Assembly: GCF_002750855.1 (NCBI RefSeq)
Contig: NZ_NWUC01000009.1
Coordinates: 62,001 to 126,000 of the forward strand
DNA from: Neopararhizobium haloflavum
GTDB lineage: Bacteria; Pseudomonadota; Alphaproteobacteria; Rhizobiales; Rhizobiaceae
Reading direction: 5' to 3'
DNA length: 64,000 bases
The position numbers were made by a program, and so were the translations under genes. Every line of letters starts with the position of its first letter. Position 1 is the first letter of the stretch. Under the pieces are notes generated by a model. That model was not told the DNA's origin. It saw only the letters and a list, made by a program, of their open reading frames with translations, and searched no databases. Below, piece by piece: positions 18,852 through 26,773 of this stretch.

Positions 18852-19841
18852 TCAGCGGCGCAGCTGTTCCTTGTATATCTCGCCGTTGAGATCGACATGC
18901 AGTTCCACCGGTTCGCCTTCCGGATTTGTTGCGCGAACCTCGAAATGGCGCGGCTTGCGCTCGACATTGCCTTCGAACGTGTAACCGTTCGCCTCCACGC
19001 GTTCGCGCAACCCTGCCTCGTCGACGGTCGCCTGGGGCGGAGCAGCGCGATCATCGATCTCGACCTTGCGGATGCGGCCGTCATTCTCGATGTCCATCTC
19101 GATCTCACGCCCTTCTGCATCGAAACCCTCGACTTCATAGTGTCGGGGCTTGGCGTCGAACTCGCGGATGTCGACAACGCCGCGTTCATCGAGCGCGCGT
19201 TGTACGCCTTCCGGCAGAAGCGCGCGGAAATCAGCGTTCTGTGCCGCACCGCCGCTGTCGACCTCGACCTTCTTGAAGGATCCGTCGAACATCAGCTCGA
19301 TCTCGACGGCCCGGCCGTCGACGTCTGTCGCGTCGAACTCGTAATGATGCTCGTCGCGTTCTTCCAATCGCACATCGGAGAACCCTGCATCGCGAAGAAC
19401 GGCCGCTGCCTCGTCTTCATTCAAGCGAGCCTGGCGCGGTCCATCCGGTGCCTGCCGCCCGCTTTCACCCTGGCCGGCCCACGGCGGCGGACCGCTCGGG
19501 CGACGCACTTCAATCTCCGTTCCGTCCTCTCGCACGATCCGAAAGGCATCGAAGCTATCGCCATCGGGCTCCCCGAAGACCGTCAATCGCTCGCCCTCGC
19601 GCAGGTCGTACGACTGACCGCGCGCGGGTCCCGTCTCGACCAGAATGCGGCCGGTGTCGTCCTCGATCACGAAGCGGTTCCCGAAGACGTCGCGGACCTC
19701 CCCCTCGATGCTAAGCCCACCCGAAGCATCGAGCTGCTCGATGGACACGGTCTGCGCCAGCACGGAGCCAGAAAGCATCAGTATCGGTATGCCGGCAGCC
19801 GCGAAGATGGATTTTCTTGAAAGCGTGTTCTTCACAGTCAT
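18852..19841 (-). CDS. Exported OB-fold/PepSY-repeat protein
   Basis: The 329-aa protein has a signal peptide (residues 1-29, ending VLAQT) and an OB-fold-like N-terminal domain (about 35-110, EGEVRDVFGNRFVIEDDTG), then a Pro-rich linker and three PepSY-like repeats. Each repeat has the pattern of a hydrophobic core followed by a glycine and a K-x-VE or K-EQ end, for example GSFKKVEVD, GRIRKVEID and GEIYKEQLRR. It is strongly acidic overall. It is divergent from the PepSY-response regulator-kinase operon, sharing a 132-nt regulatory region with GTTCAA repeats. A role in periplasmic sensing or metal/peptide binding is an inference. Confidence 0.7.
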   Translation of the reverse strand: MTVKNTLSRKSIFAAAGIPILMLSGSVLAQTVSIEQLDASGGLSIEGEVRDVFGNRFVIEDDTGRILVETGPARGQSYDLREGERLTVFGEPDGDSFDAFRIVREDGTEIEVRRPSGPPPWAGQGESGRQAPDGPRQARLNEDEAAAVLRDAGFSDVRLEERDEHHYEFDATDVDGRAVEIELMFDGSFKKVEVDSGGAAQNADFRALLPEGVQRALDERGVVDIREFDAKPRHYEVEGFDAEGREIEMDIENDGRIRKVEIDDRAAPPQATVDEAGLRERVEANGYTFEGNVERKPRHFEVRATNPEGEPVELHVDLNGEIYKEQLRR

Positions 19842-19933
19842 TTTCCTTCTGTGCGCTGCCAGCTGACCGGCAGCGGTCGTTGACGATGACTGGACCTTAG
19901 CTTCGAGAGGCTGAACCGCTGGGAAACCGTTCG

Positions 19934-19967
19934 GTTCAACTTCCGTTCAATCAGCCTGAACTATAAT
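19934..19967 (+). promoter_or_regulatory. Predicted operator and -10 of the PepSY-RR-HK operon
   Basis: Two direct repeats GTTCAA (19934-19939 and 19945-19950) are spaced 11 nt apart, one helical turn, as expected for a dimer of an OmpR-type regulator. A perfect TATAAT lies at 19962-19967. The repeats flank the position where a -35 should be, and that hexamer is poor, consistent with an activated promoter. A TGAACC copy in inverted orientation lies at 19912-19917. Transcription would start at about 19974, on the ATG of the first gene. Confidence 0.5.
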
Positions 19968-19973
19968 CTGATC

Positions 19974-20351
19974 ATGATAGTGCGATCGACATTCCAGCGA
20001 AGCCTCTTCATGTTGATGACATCCGCCGCCAGCGCAGCTGCGCCTTTCCCGCTGATGGCCGGCGAGCGGCCCGCCGCGGTGGAAGAACGGGTCCAATCGG
20101 CATGGCGCGCCGCACAGTCGGAAACGATTTCCATCGCCGAGGCTATGGAAAAGGCTCAGGAGCGGTTCAAAGGCACCATCATCGAAGCCGCCATCGATGC
20201 CGGCCGGCCGCACGAAAAGACCGACGTGGTATTCGAGCTTCGTATGCTGACAGAGCGTGGCGACATCCTGAAGATTCGAATCGATGCCCTGGACGGAACG
20301 ATCCTTGAGGCTGATGGGCGCGGTCTCGTTGACGCGAGACGCTTACCATGA
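19974..20351 (+). CDS. PepSY-domain periplasmic protein upstream of a two-component system
   Basis: The 125-aa protein has an N-terminal secretion signal (basic MIVRSTFQR, hydrophobic core, small residues) and a PepSY domain: ISIAEAMEKAQERFKG, then VFELRMLTERGDILKIRID and DGTILEADG. The last 4 nt overlap the response regulator start (ATGA). PepSY proteins in this position are thought to modulate the cognate kinase from the periplasm. That role is inferred here. The ATG lies only 7 nt after the predicted -10, so the message may be leaderless. An ATG at 20010 would lose the positive n-region. Confidence 0.8.
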   Translation: MIVRSTFQRSLFMLMTSAASAAAPFPLMAGERPAAVEERVQSAWRAAQSETISIAEAMEKAQERFKGTIIEAAIDAGRPHEKTDVVFELRMLTERGDILKIRIDALDGTILEADGRGLVDARRLP

Positions 20352-21022
20352 GGGCTTTGGCCGTCGAAGATGATCCGCGGATCGCCGAGCAACTCAGGCA
20401 GGCCCTGACCATGGCCGGCTTCGCAGTCGATGTCGCCCATGACGGCGAGGAAGGCGAATTCCTCGGGTCCACCGAAACCTACGACGTTGTTGTGCTCGAC
20501 CTCGGCCTGCCCAAAAAGGATGGCCTTTCCGTGCTCGAAAGCTGGCGGCGGGCCGGACGTACCGTCCCGGTTCTCATTCTGACGGCACGCGACGACTGGT
20601 CAGAGAAGGTGCGCGGCTTTCGTGCCGGAGCGGACGACTACGTCGTCAAGCCGTTCCGGATGGAAGAAGTCGTGGTTCGCTGCCGCAGCCTGGTGCGGCG
20701 TGCCGCCGGCCATGCGACCAGTGAACTGACATGCGGGGCGCTGACGCTCGATACGCAACTTGCGATCATCACGTTTAACGGACTGCCGCTCAAGCTGACG
20801 GCATTCGAGACACGGATGCTCGCTTATCTGATCCACCACGCCGAACGTCCGATCACCCGAACCGAGCTCAGCGAACATCTTTACGAGCGCGATACGGATC
20901 GTGACTTCAACTCCATTGAGGTGATCATCGGGCGGCTTCGCCGCAAGATCGGTCGCGACATGATCGAAACGATCCGCGGCCAGGGCTATCGTTTGTCCGC
21001 CGGTGGTGGCGAGACTCGATGA
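20348..21022 (+). CDS. OmpR-family response regulator
   Basis: The 224-aa regulator has a receiver domain with the acidic pair Glu7-Asp8-Asp9, phospho-acceptor Asp51 (VVLDLGLPKKDG), LTARDD and Lys101 (YVVKPF), then a winged-helix DNA-binding domain with LTAFETRMLAYLIHH and VIIGRLRRKIG. It overlaps both neighbours by 4 nt (ATGA). The PepSY-RR-HK arrangement resembles PhoP/PhoQ- and FeuP/FeuQ-type systems. I do not assign a name. It is the best candidate to bind the GTTCAA repeats upstream. Confidence 0.93.
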   Translation: MRALAVEDDPRIAEQLRQALTMAGFAVDVAHDGEEGEFLGSTETYDVVVLDLGLPKKDGLSVLESWRRAGRTVPVLILTARDDWSEKVRGFRAGADDYVVKPFRMEEVVVRCRSLVRRAAGHATSELTCGALTLDTQLAIITFNGLPLKLTAFETRMLAYLIHHAERPITRTELSEHLYERDTDRDFNSIEVIIGRLRRKIGRDMIETIRGQGYRLSAGGGETR

Positions 21023-22356
21023 CAATGCGCTCACTCCGGCTGCGGCTGATCGTTCTCGCGATCGTCTGGACCACGGTCGCCATCATCGTCGCAGGCTTCG
21101 TGATCTCTTCTCTACTGCGCAATTTCGTCGAACATACGTTCGACGAGGCGCTCTCAGCGACCATGGTCGCCGTAATGGCCGGCACTGAATTCGACCAGGC
21201 CGGCAATCTCGTCATCTCCAACTCGGTCGTCGATCCGCGATTCGATCAGCCGCTCTCGGGGTGGTACTGGCAATTGAACAATGCGCAGGAGGTTCTCTCC
21301 CGCTCCCGCTCGCTCTGGGATGTCGATCTTGGACTCGCGGTTGCAGAGCCGGACGGAACGATCACCACGCAAGAGGTCGGCGGCCCGGGCGGGGAAATGA
21401 TTCGCCGCATGGCCAGGGATTTCACCGTGCCCGGCGGCACGCAGCGTCTGCGCGTGATCGTCGCCATGCCGGTTGCGGTGATCGATGAGGAAGTTGCCTC
21501 CGTGGTGGAGCCGCTGATCGTCTCTCTCCTCCTTCTGGCAACCGGTCTGTCACTGGCAATTGCCCTTCAGGTCCATTTCGGTCTTGCGCCGCTTCAGCGG
21601 CTCGGACGATATCTTGCAGAAGTTCGGCGCGGTGATCGAGAGCGAATTCCACCGCAAACTTACAGCGAAATCAGGCCGATCGCGAAAGAACTGAATGCGC
21701 TGCTTGATCACAATCAATCCGTGATTGCGCGCGCTCGGACTCACGTCGGCAATCTTGCCCACGGACTAAAGACGCCGCTCGCCGTCCTCGAAAACGAGAT
21801 TGCCGCGCGAAACGAGGGATGCAATGGAAGGCTGGCGGAGGTGTCTGCGACGATGAACCGTCTCATCCGCCATCATCTGCGCCGGGCCCGATCGGCCGCG
21901 GCTCACGGCATACTCGGCGCACGAACGCCGGTCCGCGCAACACTTGATGACCTTTTGCCCGTTTTTAAAGGGGTCTACGCTGATCGGGCCATCTCGATTT
22001 CGGTCACGAGCCTTGGTGACGCGTTCTTCGCCGGCGACCGCCAGGATCTGGAGGAAATGCTCGGGAACCTCATCGACAACGCCTGCAAATGGGCAGCCTC
22101 AACAGTCGTGATCCATGCGACCAACTCGGCCAACTCGGTGGAAATCTCCGTATCCGATGACGGTCCCGGCATGTCGAAGGCTCAGATCGATGCCGCCCGA
22201 TCGCGCGGCGTTCGTCTGGATGAGGCCAAGCCCGGGAGTGGGCTCGGTCTGGCGATCGTCGACGACCTCGTGCAACTCTACCAAGGACAACTCAGTCTGA
22301 CTGCCGGAGCGTCGGGCGGTCTTGACGCGCACCTGACCCTTCCGAGGGTAAACTGA
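21019..22356 (+). CDS. Sensor histidine kinase
   Basis: The 445-aa membrane kinase has two transmembrane helices (about 6-33 and 164-184) flanking a periplasmic sensor of about 130 residues, then a HAMP-like linker, the phospho-acceptor His248 in GNLAHGLKTPLAVL, and the ATPase boxes N (EEMLGNLIDNACKWA), G1 (DDGPGM) and G2 (GSGLGLAI). The H-box HGLKTPL is the PhoQ-like variant. The partner is the overlapping response regulator. The stop lies 7 nt from the convergent CBS gene. Confidence 0.93.
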   Translation: MTMRSLRLRLIVLAIVWTTVAIIVAGFVISSLLRNFVEHTFDEALSATMVAVMAGTEFDQAGNLVISNSVVDPRFDQPLSGWYWQLNNAQEVLSRSRSLWDVDLGLAVAEPDGTITTQEVGGPGGEMIRRMARDFTVPGGTQRLRVIVAMPVAVIDEEVASVVEPLIVSLLLLATGLSLAIALQVHFGLAPLQRLGRYLAEVRRGDRERIPPQTYSEIRPIAKELNALLDHNQSVIARARTHVGNLAHGLKTPLAVLENEIAARNEGCNGRLAEVSATMNRLIRHHLRRARSAAAHGILGARTPVRATLDDLLPVFKGVYADRAISISVTSLGDAFFAGDRQDLEEMLGNLIDNACKWAASTVVIHATNSANSVEISVSDDGPGMSKAQIDAARSRGVRLDEAKPGSGLGLAIVDDLVQLYQGQLSLTAGASGGLDAHLTLPRVN

Positions 22357-22363
22357 CGCGCGG

Positions 22364-22792
22364 TCAACTCGCGATATAGGCCTTCATGTCCTCGGCTTCG
22401 CGTTCAACCTCCATGATGCGCCTGCGCACCACGTCGCCGATGGAAACAATGCCACCAAGTTTGCCATCGATTTCCACCGGCAAATGGCGGAATCGTCCGT
22501 TGGTCATGATCTCCATCACTTCATTGACGGTGTGAGTCTCGCGGCAGGTCACAACCTTCCGCGTCATGGCGCTCGACACCGGCTGGCCCAGCACCTCCGC
22601 CCCGGCTTCGGCGACGGCACGGACGATGTCCCGCTCGGACAAGACACCGAGGATCTGACGCTCGGCGTTTACGATAATGACGGCGCCGATCTTCTTACGC
22701 GCGAGAACAGCAGCGGCAGCGGCCAGCGTGGCCGATCTCTCAAGCGTTTCGACCTCCCGGCCCTTCTCGTCCAGAATTACCTTCACCGTCAT
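22364..22792 (-). CDS. CBS-pair domain protein
   Basis: The 142-aa protein consists of two CBS motifs: ATLAAAAAVLARKKIGAVII with SERDIVRA, and HTVNEVMEIMTNGRFRHLPV with GIVSIGDVVRR. CBS pairs sense adenine nucleotides or S-adenosyl compounds. Stand-alone versions are common in Rhizobiales and have no agreed role. TGGAGGA lies just upstream of ATG 22792. Confidence 0.87.
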   Translation of the reverse strand: MTVKVILDEKGREVETLERSATLAAAAAVLARKKIGAVIIVNAERQILGVLSERDIVRAVAEAGAEVLGQPVSSAMTRKVVTCRETHTVNEVMEIMTNGRFRHLPVEIDGKLGGIVSIGDVVRRRIMEVEREAEDMKAYIAS

Positions 22793-22916
22793 CGCATCCT
22801 CCACGCCAGTTCCTGCCCCGCACGGCACCATAGCCGGCCACCATCATGATCGTGCGGCGCGATGCGGCAATTTGCAAGCCGGCCGTTCGGTCCATCCGCA
22901 TGATCAAAATGGCCTG

Positions 22917-23666
22917 TCAGTGCCAGTCCCGCCGGTCGAACACGGCGAAGAGCAGGAAGCCGCACAGAAAGCCGCCGATGTGCGCCTCCCATGCGATATC
23001 CATCGTTCCCGAGGGGTCGCCACCAAACCCGAGCGCGGCGAGCGCATTGATGCCGAACCAGATGCCGAGATAGATCAGAACGGTGCGGTTGGTCAGGGAC
23101 TCGGCGATCGACAAGCGCGGCAGAAAGTGCGCCTTGTCGCGACGGAAACGCCCATTTTCGGGAAACGCAAATCGCGCAGCCGCGCCCATCAGACCGGAAA
23201 CGACGCCCGACGCCCCGATTACAGGAATTTCCTCGCCCCAGTGAAGCGCCAGATGCAGCGTAACCGCCGCCACCGACGTAGCGATCCAGAACGCGCAGAA
23301 GCGCGCCGTTCCGATCCGACGTGCGACAACCGCACCGAACGCAGCCATCCAAACCGAGTTGACGATGAGGTGCGCGAAACTGCCGTGCAGGAACGAATAG
23401 GTGACCGGAGACCAGAGCCAGGCCGGCGATTGGTCAGACAGTGGAACGGCGTAACGAAGCGGAATGAATGCCGTTTCGACAATCACGCGCAAATCCTGCC
23501 CACGGTCCAGCAGACCGACCCGTGCAAGATGGACCGCCCACACGATGCCCATGAAGATCAGCACGATACGGGGGAGATTGAAGATCGGCTCCCTGGGACG
23601 CTCCCTCAGCGCCTCCTGCATCGGCGGATGCAAGGACTGGGCGTCGGGCTCGGCATCGTTCGTCAA
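22917..23666 (-). CDS. Rhomboid-family intramembrane serine protease
   Basis: The 249-aa, six-helix membrane protein carries the rhomboid catalytic elements: HGSFAHLIVNSVWM in the helix 2 region, the active-site GASGVVSG with Ser153, and catalytic His229 in WEAHIGG. These cleave transmembrane substrates within the membrane. The best start is TTG 23666, preceded by GGAGA at 8 nt. The first ATG, 15 codons later, lacks a comparable site. Substrates are unknown. Confidence 0.9.
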   Translation of the reverse strand: MTNDAEPDAQSLHPPMQEALRERPREPIFNLPRIVLIFMGIVWAVHLARVGLLDRGQDLRVIVETAFIPLRYAVPLSDQSPAWLWSPVTYSFLHGSFAHLIVNSVWMAAFGAVVARRIGTARFCAFWIATSVAAVTLHLALHWGEEIPVIGASGVVSGLMGAAARFAFPENGRFRRDKAHFLPRLSIAESLTNRTVLIYLGIWFGINALAALGFGGDPSGTMDIAWEAHIGGFLCGFLLFAVFDRRDWH

Positions 23667-23786
23667 ATTCGGTTCTCCAAATGGTTACCCCGCCCTTCCA
23701 CGGGAACGCAGGCTTTCCAGACTTGGTATGGTGCGATGACGAAGTCAAATCGCCGGCCTCGATGCACAGCTCTGCCGGACCGGGGC

Positions 23787-23822
23787 TAAAAAAAGAGGCC
23801 GTCCGCAGGTATCGGACGGCCT
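23787..23822 (-). terminator. Rho-independent terminator with no assigned gene
   Basis: On the minus strand GAGGCCGTCCG pairs with CGGACGGCCTC (perfect 11-bp stem, 7-nt loop) and is followed by seven T. It lies 120 nt beyond the trigger factor terminator, so it ends either readthrough from tig or a separate short transcript in 23823-23941. Confidence 0.85.
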
Positions 23823-23941
23823 CAACAGCTTCAGGCTGGGATGCCGGAAACATGGTCGAACTGGAGATGAGCCACGATGCCACAAGGTGGGATGCAGCTC
23901 AACATCAACAATCTGTTAACCCTAACGCAGCCATGGCCAAG

Positions 23942-23975
23942 AAAAAGGCCGCCAATGCGTGAGCATGGCAGCCTT
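23942..23975 (-). terminator. Rho-independent terminator of the trigger factor gene
   Basis: On the minus strand AAGGCTGCCA pairs with TGGCGGCCTT (one G-T pair) and is followed by a T tract. It starts 23 nt after the tig stop codon. Confidence 0.8.
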
Positions 23976-23998
23976 TCTCCTCATCGAGATGGTCGCGA

Positions 23999-25444
23999 TC
24001 AGGCTTCGTCGGAAGACTCGTCCTTCTTGGCAGCAGCCTTTTTCTTCGGTGCGGCCTTCTTCTTGGCGGGCTTCTTGTCGGCGGCTTCGGCCTTTGCCTC
24101 GCCGTCCTCGTCTTCATCCGCCATCAATTCTTCCTTGGTGACGGTCTTGTCCGTCACCTCGATCTCGCCGAGCAGGTGATCGATCACCTTCTCTTCAAAG
24201 ATCGGAGCGCGCAGCGAGGCCGCGGCGCCCGGCGTCTTCTGGAAGTATTCGAGGATCTGCTTTTCCTGCCCGGGATACTGCCGGATCTGGTCATAGACAG
24301 CACGTTGCATCTCCTCATCGGAAACCGTCACGCCGGCCTTCTCACCGATTTCGGAAAGAACCAGACCGAGACGAACCCGACGCTCGGCCAGCTTGCGGTA
24401 TTCTTCGCGCGCGGCCTCTTCGGTCGTGTCTTCGTCCTCGAACGTCTTGCCCGACTGTTCCAGGTCACGGGTGATCTGGGTCCAGATGTTGTTGAACTCC
24501 GCATCGACCAGGGTCTGCGGCGCGTCGAACTTATAGAGCGTATCCAGCTGATCGAGGATCTGCCGCTTCACTTTCTGACGCGTCATCTGGCCGTACTGGC
24601 TTTCGATCTGGCCGCGCACGACTTCACGCAGCTTGTCGGCTGATTCCAGCCCGAGCTTCGTTGCAAGCTCGTCGTCGATCTTCAGCTCCGCAGCCTTTGC
24701 GACATCCTTCACGGTGACGTCGAATGTTGCTTCCTTGCCGGCAAGGTGGGCGGCCGGGTAGTCCTCGGGAAAGGTGACGGTGATCGTCTTCTCATCGCCA
24801 GCCTTGACGCCGACCAGTTGCTCTTCGAAGCCGGGAATGAAGCGGTTCGAGCCGATCACCAGTTCCGCGTTCTCGTCCTTGCCGCCGTCGAATGCTTCGC
24901 CGTCGACCTTGCCGAGATAGTCCATGGTGACGCGGTCGCCGTCGGCCGCCTTGCCCTTCTTGGTCTCGTACGTCTTGGCATTCTCCGCCACACGCATCAC
25001 CTGTTCCTCGACCTCCTCGTTCGGAACGTCGACGACTTCACGGGTGACCTTGAGCTTGGAGTTGTCCTGCAATTCGATCGCAGGAATGACTTCATAGGCG
25101 ACAGAGAACTCGAAATCCTTCTTGGCGTTGAGGATTTCGTTCGCTTCCTCTTCGTCCTCGGTCATCTTGATCTCGGGCTGCGTAGCAGACCGTTCGCCGC
25201 GTTCGGTGAGGATCGCACTCGGCTTGTCGCGAATGATCTCGTTGACGAGATCGGCCATGAACGATTTGCCGTACATCTTCTTGAGGTGCGACATCGGCAC
25301 CTTGCCGGGCCGGAAGCCGTTCAGCCGCACCTTGCTTTTTGCATCGGCCAGCCGCTCGTTGAGCTTCTGCTCCATTTCCTGAGCCGGAACGACGACCTTG
25401 ATCTCGCGTTTCAGGCCTTCGGCCAGGGTCTCGGTAACCTGCAT
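23999..25444 (-). CDS. tig: Trigger factor
   Basis: Trigger factor is the ribosome-bound chaperone that meets nascent chains at the exit tunnel. The 481-aa product has the ribosome-binding signature GFRPGKVP in the N-domain, a FKBP-type peptidyl-prolyl isomerase domain (around 160-250, [19 protein letters not shown]) and the long helical C-domain. The last about 30 residues form a lysine/alanine-rich tail ([18 protein letters not shown]), a common alphaproteobacterial extension. ATG 25444 follows AAGAAGG. It lies 93 nt downstream of tRNA-Leu. Confidence 0.96.
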   Translation of the reverse strand: MQVTETLAEGLKREIKVVVPAQEMEQKLNERLADAKSKVRLNGFRPGKVPMSHLKKMYGKSFMADLVNEIIRDKPSAILTERGERSATQPEIKMTEDEEEANEILNAKKDFEFSVAYEVIPAIELQDNSKLKVTREVVDVPNEEVEEQVMRVAENAKTYETKKGKAADGDRVTMDYLGKVDGEAFDGGKDENAELVIGSNRFIPGFEEQLVGVKAGDEKTITVTFPEDYPAAHLAGKEATFDVTVKDVAKAAELKIDDELATKLGLESADKLREVVRGQIESQYGQMTRQKVKRQILDQLDTLYKFDAPQTLVDAEFNNIWTQITRDLEQSGKTFEDEDTTEEAAREEYRKLAERRVRLGLVLSEIGEKAGVTVSDEEMQRAVYDQIRQYPGQEKQILEYFQKTPGAAASLRAPIFEEKVIDHLLGEIEVTDKTVTKEELMADEDEDGEAKAEAADKKPAKKKAAPKKKAAAKKDESSDEA

Positions 25445-25537
25445 TGTCAAACCTTCTTGATAGTGTCTGGCAGCGCTCGACGCGGGTGGAGCGCTGAACC
25501 TGAATTCATTGTGCCTGAAGCGGCGTTCGATCGTTTC

Positions 25538-25622
<85 letters not shown>

Positions 25623-25922
25623 TCGGATACCCCATAGGACGATCGACGCTGCAAGGGCATCCTCGAGCGCGCGTCTCTATATCACTCGATTCCTGACGTT
25701 CAAAGGAAAAATGCTGCCAATCGCCCTGCCGCCAGCCCTACCTTGATGGCGGTGGGCGGCGCGCTGCAGCCGGCAGAGCTTGGCGTGAAGAAAAATGATG
25801 CCCAGCCCCTTCCCGCGGTGCGTCATCGTACCTAAATGCAAAGTCACGGCGATGACAGGTCGGCAAGTCGTTGACCTTCTTTCATGAAGGCGAATTTGTT
25901 GACGTTGTCGAGAACCGCGTAA
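25623..25922. other. Intergenic stretch without a recognisable gene
   Basis: About 300 nt separate tRNA-Leu from the first small-RNA promoter. A minus-strand frame is open through most of it but has no ribosome site, no family resemblance and basic low-complexity composition, so I treat it as non-coding. An imperfect GC-rich hairpin occurs near 25725-25760, without a T tract. Confidence 0.5.
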
Positions 25923-25979
25923 GGTGCATAGCTTCCATGTGAATATTGCACTGCACAAAGTTCTCGAATCGCTTATTAT
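25923..25979 (+). promoter_or_regulatory. Predicted activator-dependent promoter of the first anti-SD sRNA
   Basis: GGTGCATAGC (25923-25932), 15 nt, then GCACTGCACAAA (25948-25959) and TATTAT (25974-25979). The second half-element overlaps a -35-like TGCACA at 16 nt from the -10. The same bipartite element with the same spacing recurs at 26277, and in weaker form at 26774. The layout (distal site near -60, proximal site over -35) is that of LysR-type activator sites. Predicted transcription start is about 25986. Confidence 0.55.
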
Positions 25980-25985
25980 GAGACC

Positions 25986-26165
25986 ATCGAATGGTTTTAA
26001 GGATTATTCGATCGCCGACCGGGCGTTAATCGGCACCGGAATTCGGAGTGGCAATCTCCTCCTCCCATTGCCTCTTCGATACGATGGATGGTTATCCTCC
26101 TCCCAACCATCCATCACCATAAGTAGCGCCCGCCGGATCTCCTCCCCCGGCGGGCGTTATTTTTT
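25986..26165 (+). ncRNA. Anti-Shine-Dalgarno trans-acting sRNA, alpha-r14/NfeR1 (cuckoo) type
   Basis: Three consecutive hairpins each display a pyrimidine loop complementary to ribosome binding sites. Stem GGCAAT/ATTGCC has loop CTCCTCCTCCC (26050-26072). Stem GATGGATGGTT/AACCATCCATC has loop ATCCTCCTCCC (26083-26115). The terminator stem CGCCCGCCGG/CCGGCGGGCG has loop ATCTCCTCCC. This is the described architecture of rhizobial alpha-r14 sRNAs such as NfeR1 of Sinorhizobium meliloti, which pair with mRNA ribosome sites and bind Hfq. The 5' end is inferred from the promoter. A processed start nearer 26040 is possible. Confidence 0.85.
26127..26165 (+). terminator. Intrinsic terminator of the first anti-SD sRNA
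   Basis: Ten-base-pair G+C stem (26127-26136 with 26147-26156) followed by TTAT and a T run. Its loop, ATCTCCTCCC, carries the third anti-SD motif. Confidence 0.92.
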
Positions 26166-26276
26166 GTCCAGGCCGGACAGGCAAGGCGCGGATCGCTGCT
26201 TCGGAAACAGGGTCGGCAGGGCCCAAGCGGCTGGTGTGAAGCTCCGGTTAATTTCCGCACGGTTTCTCATGCAGTG

Positions 26277-26334
26277 GGTGCATAGCCAAGATGCTTCTTT
26301 CGCACTGCACAAATGCCGCTTCACTCCCTATGTT
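26277..26334 (+). promoter_or_regulatory. Predicted promoter of the DUF1127/anti-SD unit
   Basis: GGTGCATAGC (26277-26286), 15 nt, GCACTGCACAAA (26302-26313), then TATGTT (26329-26334). All 22 bases of the two half-elements and their spacing are identical to those at 25923, while the intervening 15 nt differ, which points to selection on a protein-binding site rather than recent duplication. Predicted start about 26340, giving a leader of about 50 nt before the DUF1127 gene. Confidence 0.55.
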
Positions 26335-26388
26335 CCGGCTATCGAATTCAGCCGCGCTGACGCGGCCGCAAGAAGAAGGATGAAGACG

Positions 26389-26529
26389 ATGAACGTGACA
26401 CGCTCTTTCAACAACTGGCGCAAGTTTCGGCAGACCTGCAACGAACTGAACCGCATGTCGGACCGTGAGCTGAGCGATATCGGTGTCAATCGCGCCGACA
26501 TCTCGCGGATCGCTCGGGCCGCAATCTAA
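26389..26529 (+). CDS. Small DUF1127 protein (first copy)
   Basis: The 46-aa protein MNVTRSFNNWRKFRQTCNEL continues into the DUF1127 core NRMSDRELSDIGVNRADIS. DUF1127 proteins are short, arginine-rich and RNA-associated. In Rhodobacter the DUF1127 protein CcaF1 is encoded just upstream of CcsR sRNAs and affects RNA turnover, and in Brucella such genes are VtlR-activated. The start at 26389 has AAGAAGAAGGA at 8 nt. ATG 26380 is a longer alternative. Two anti-SD hairpins follow the stop, so the transcript resembles the CcaF1-CcsR unit. Confidence 0.88.
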   Translation: MNVTRSFNNWRKFRQTCNELNRMSDRELSDIGVNRADISRIARAAI

Positions 26530-26657
26530 GCGGCTTTTAGAATTCGGCTTGAACGCTCCTCCTCCCAGCGTTCGCCGAACAGGCCGGCAGCCCTTCTCCT
26601 CCCAACTGTCGGCCATTTCACAAAGCCTGCTGGCACGATCGTGCCGGCGGGCTTTTT
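26530..26657 (+). ncRNA. Anti-SD hairpins in the 3' UTR of the DUF1127 gene (probable processed sRNA)
   Basis: Directly after the DUF1127 stop, GAACGCT/AGCGTTC encloses loop CCTCCTCCC (26551-26573, extended by TTCGG/CCGAA). A second stem GGCCGGCAG/CTGTCGGCC (26582-26614) encloses a loop with CTCCTCCC, and a terminator closes the transcript. The loops match those of the upstream sRNA while the stems differ. Release from the mRNA by an RNase, as for CcsR RNAs, is an inference. Confidence 0.75.
26623..26657 (+). terminator. Intrinsic terminator of the DUF1127/anti-SD transcript
   Basis: AAGCCTGCTGGCAC pairs with GTGCCGGCGGGCTT through a GATC loop (two G-T pairs), followed by a T run ending at 26657. 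Confidence 0.9.
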
Positions 26658-26773
26658 CGTTATGAAACCCCTTGCGCCGCCGCCGCCGTATTGGCGTTGC
26701 CCGTTTCACTTTCTGCCGTTTTTTTTCGCACGATGAACCGTGCGCCTTCATTCTCTGCAAGCAGCGCGCAGGC

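Noticed and set aside
17542-18984. 480-codon plus-strand frame opposite the TAXI binding protein
   Set aside because: The minus strand encodes a signal peptide and TAXI motifs with a strong ribosome site. The plus-strand translation is basic and featureless.
20348-22356. Naming the two-component system FeuPQ or PhoPQ
   Set aside because: The H-box and operon layout are compatible with either, but nothing in the sequence alone is decisive.
25914-25924. GCGTAAGG on the plus strand before the first sRNA promoter, a possible ECF -10
   Set aside because: No matching -35 at the required distance, and it lies upstream of the better supported TGCATA element.
26720-26745. CGCACG/CGTGCG hairpin next to eight T
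   Set aside because: The T run precedes the stem on the plus strand, and on the minus strand the stem is followed by A, so it is not a terminator in either direction.
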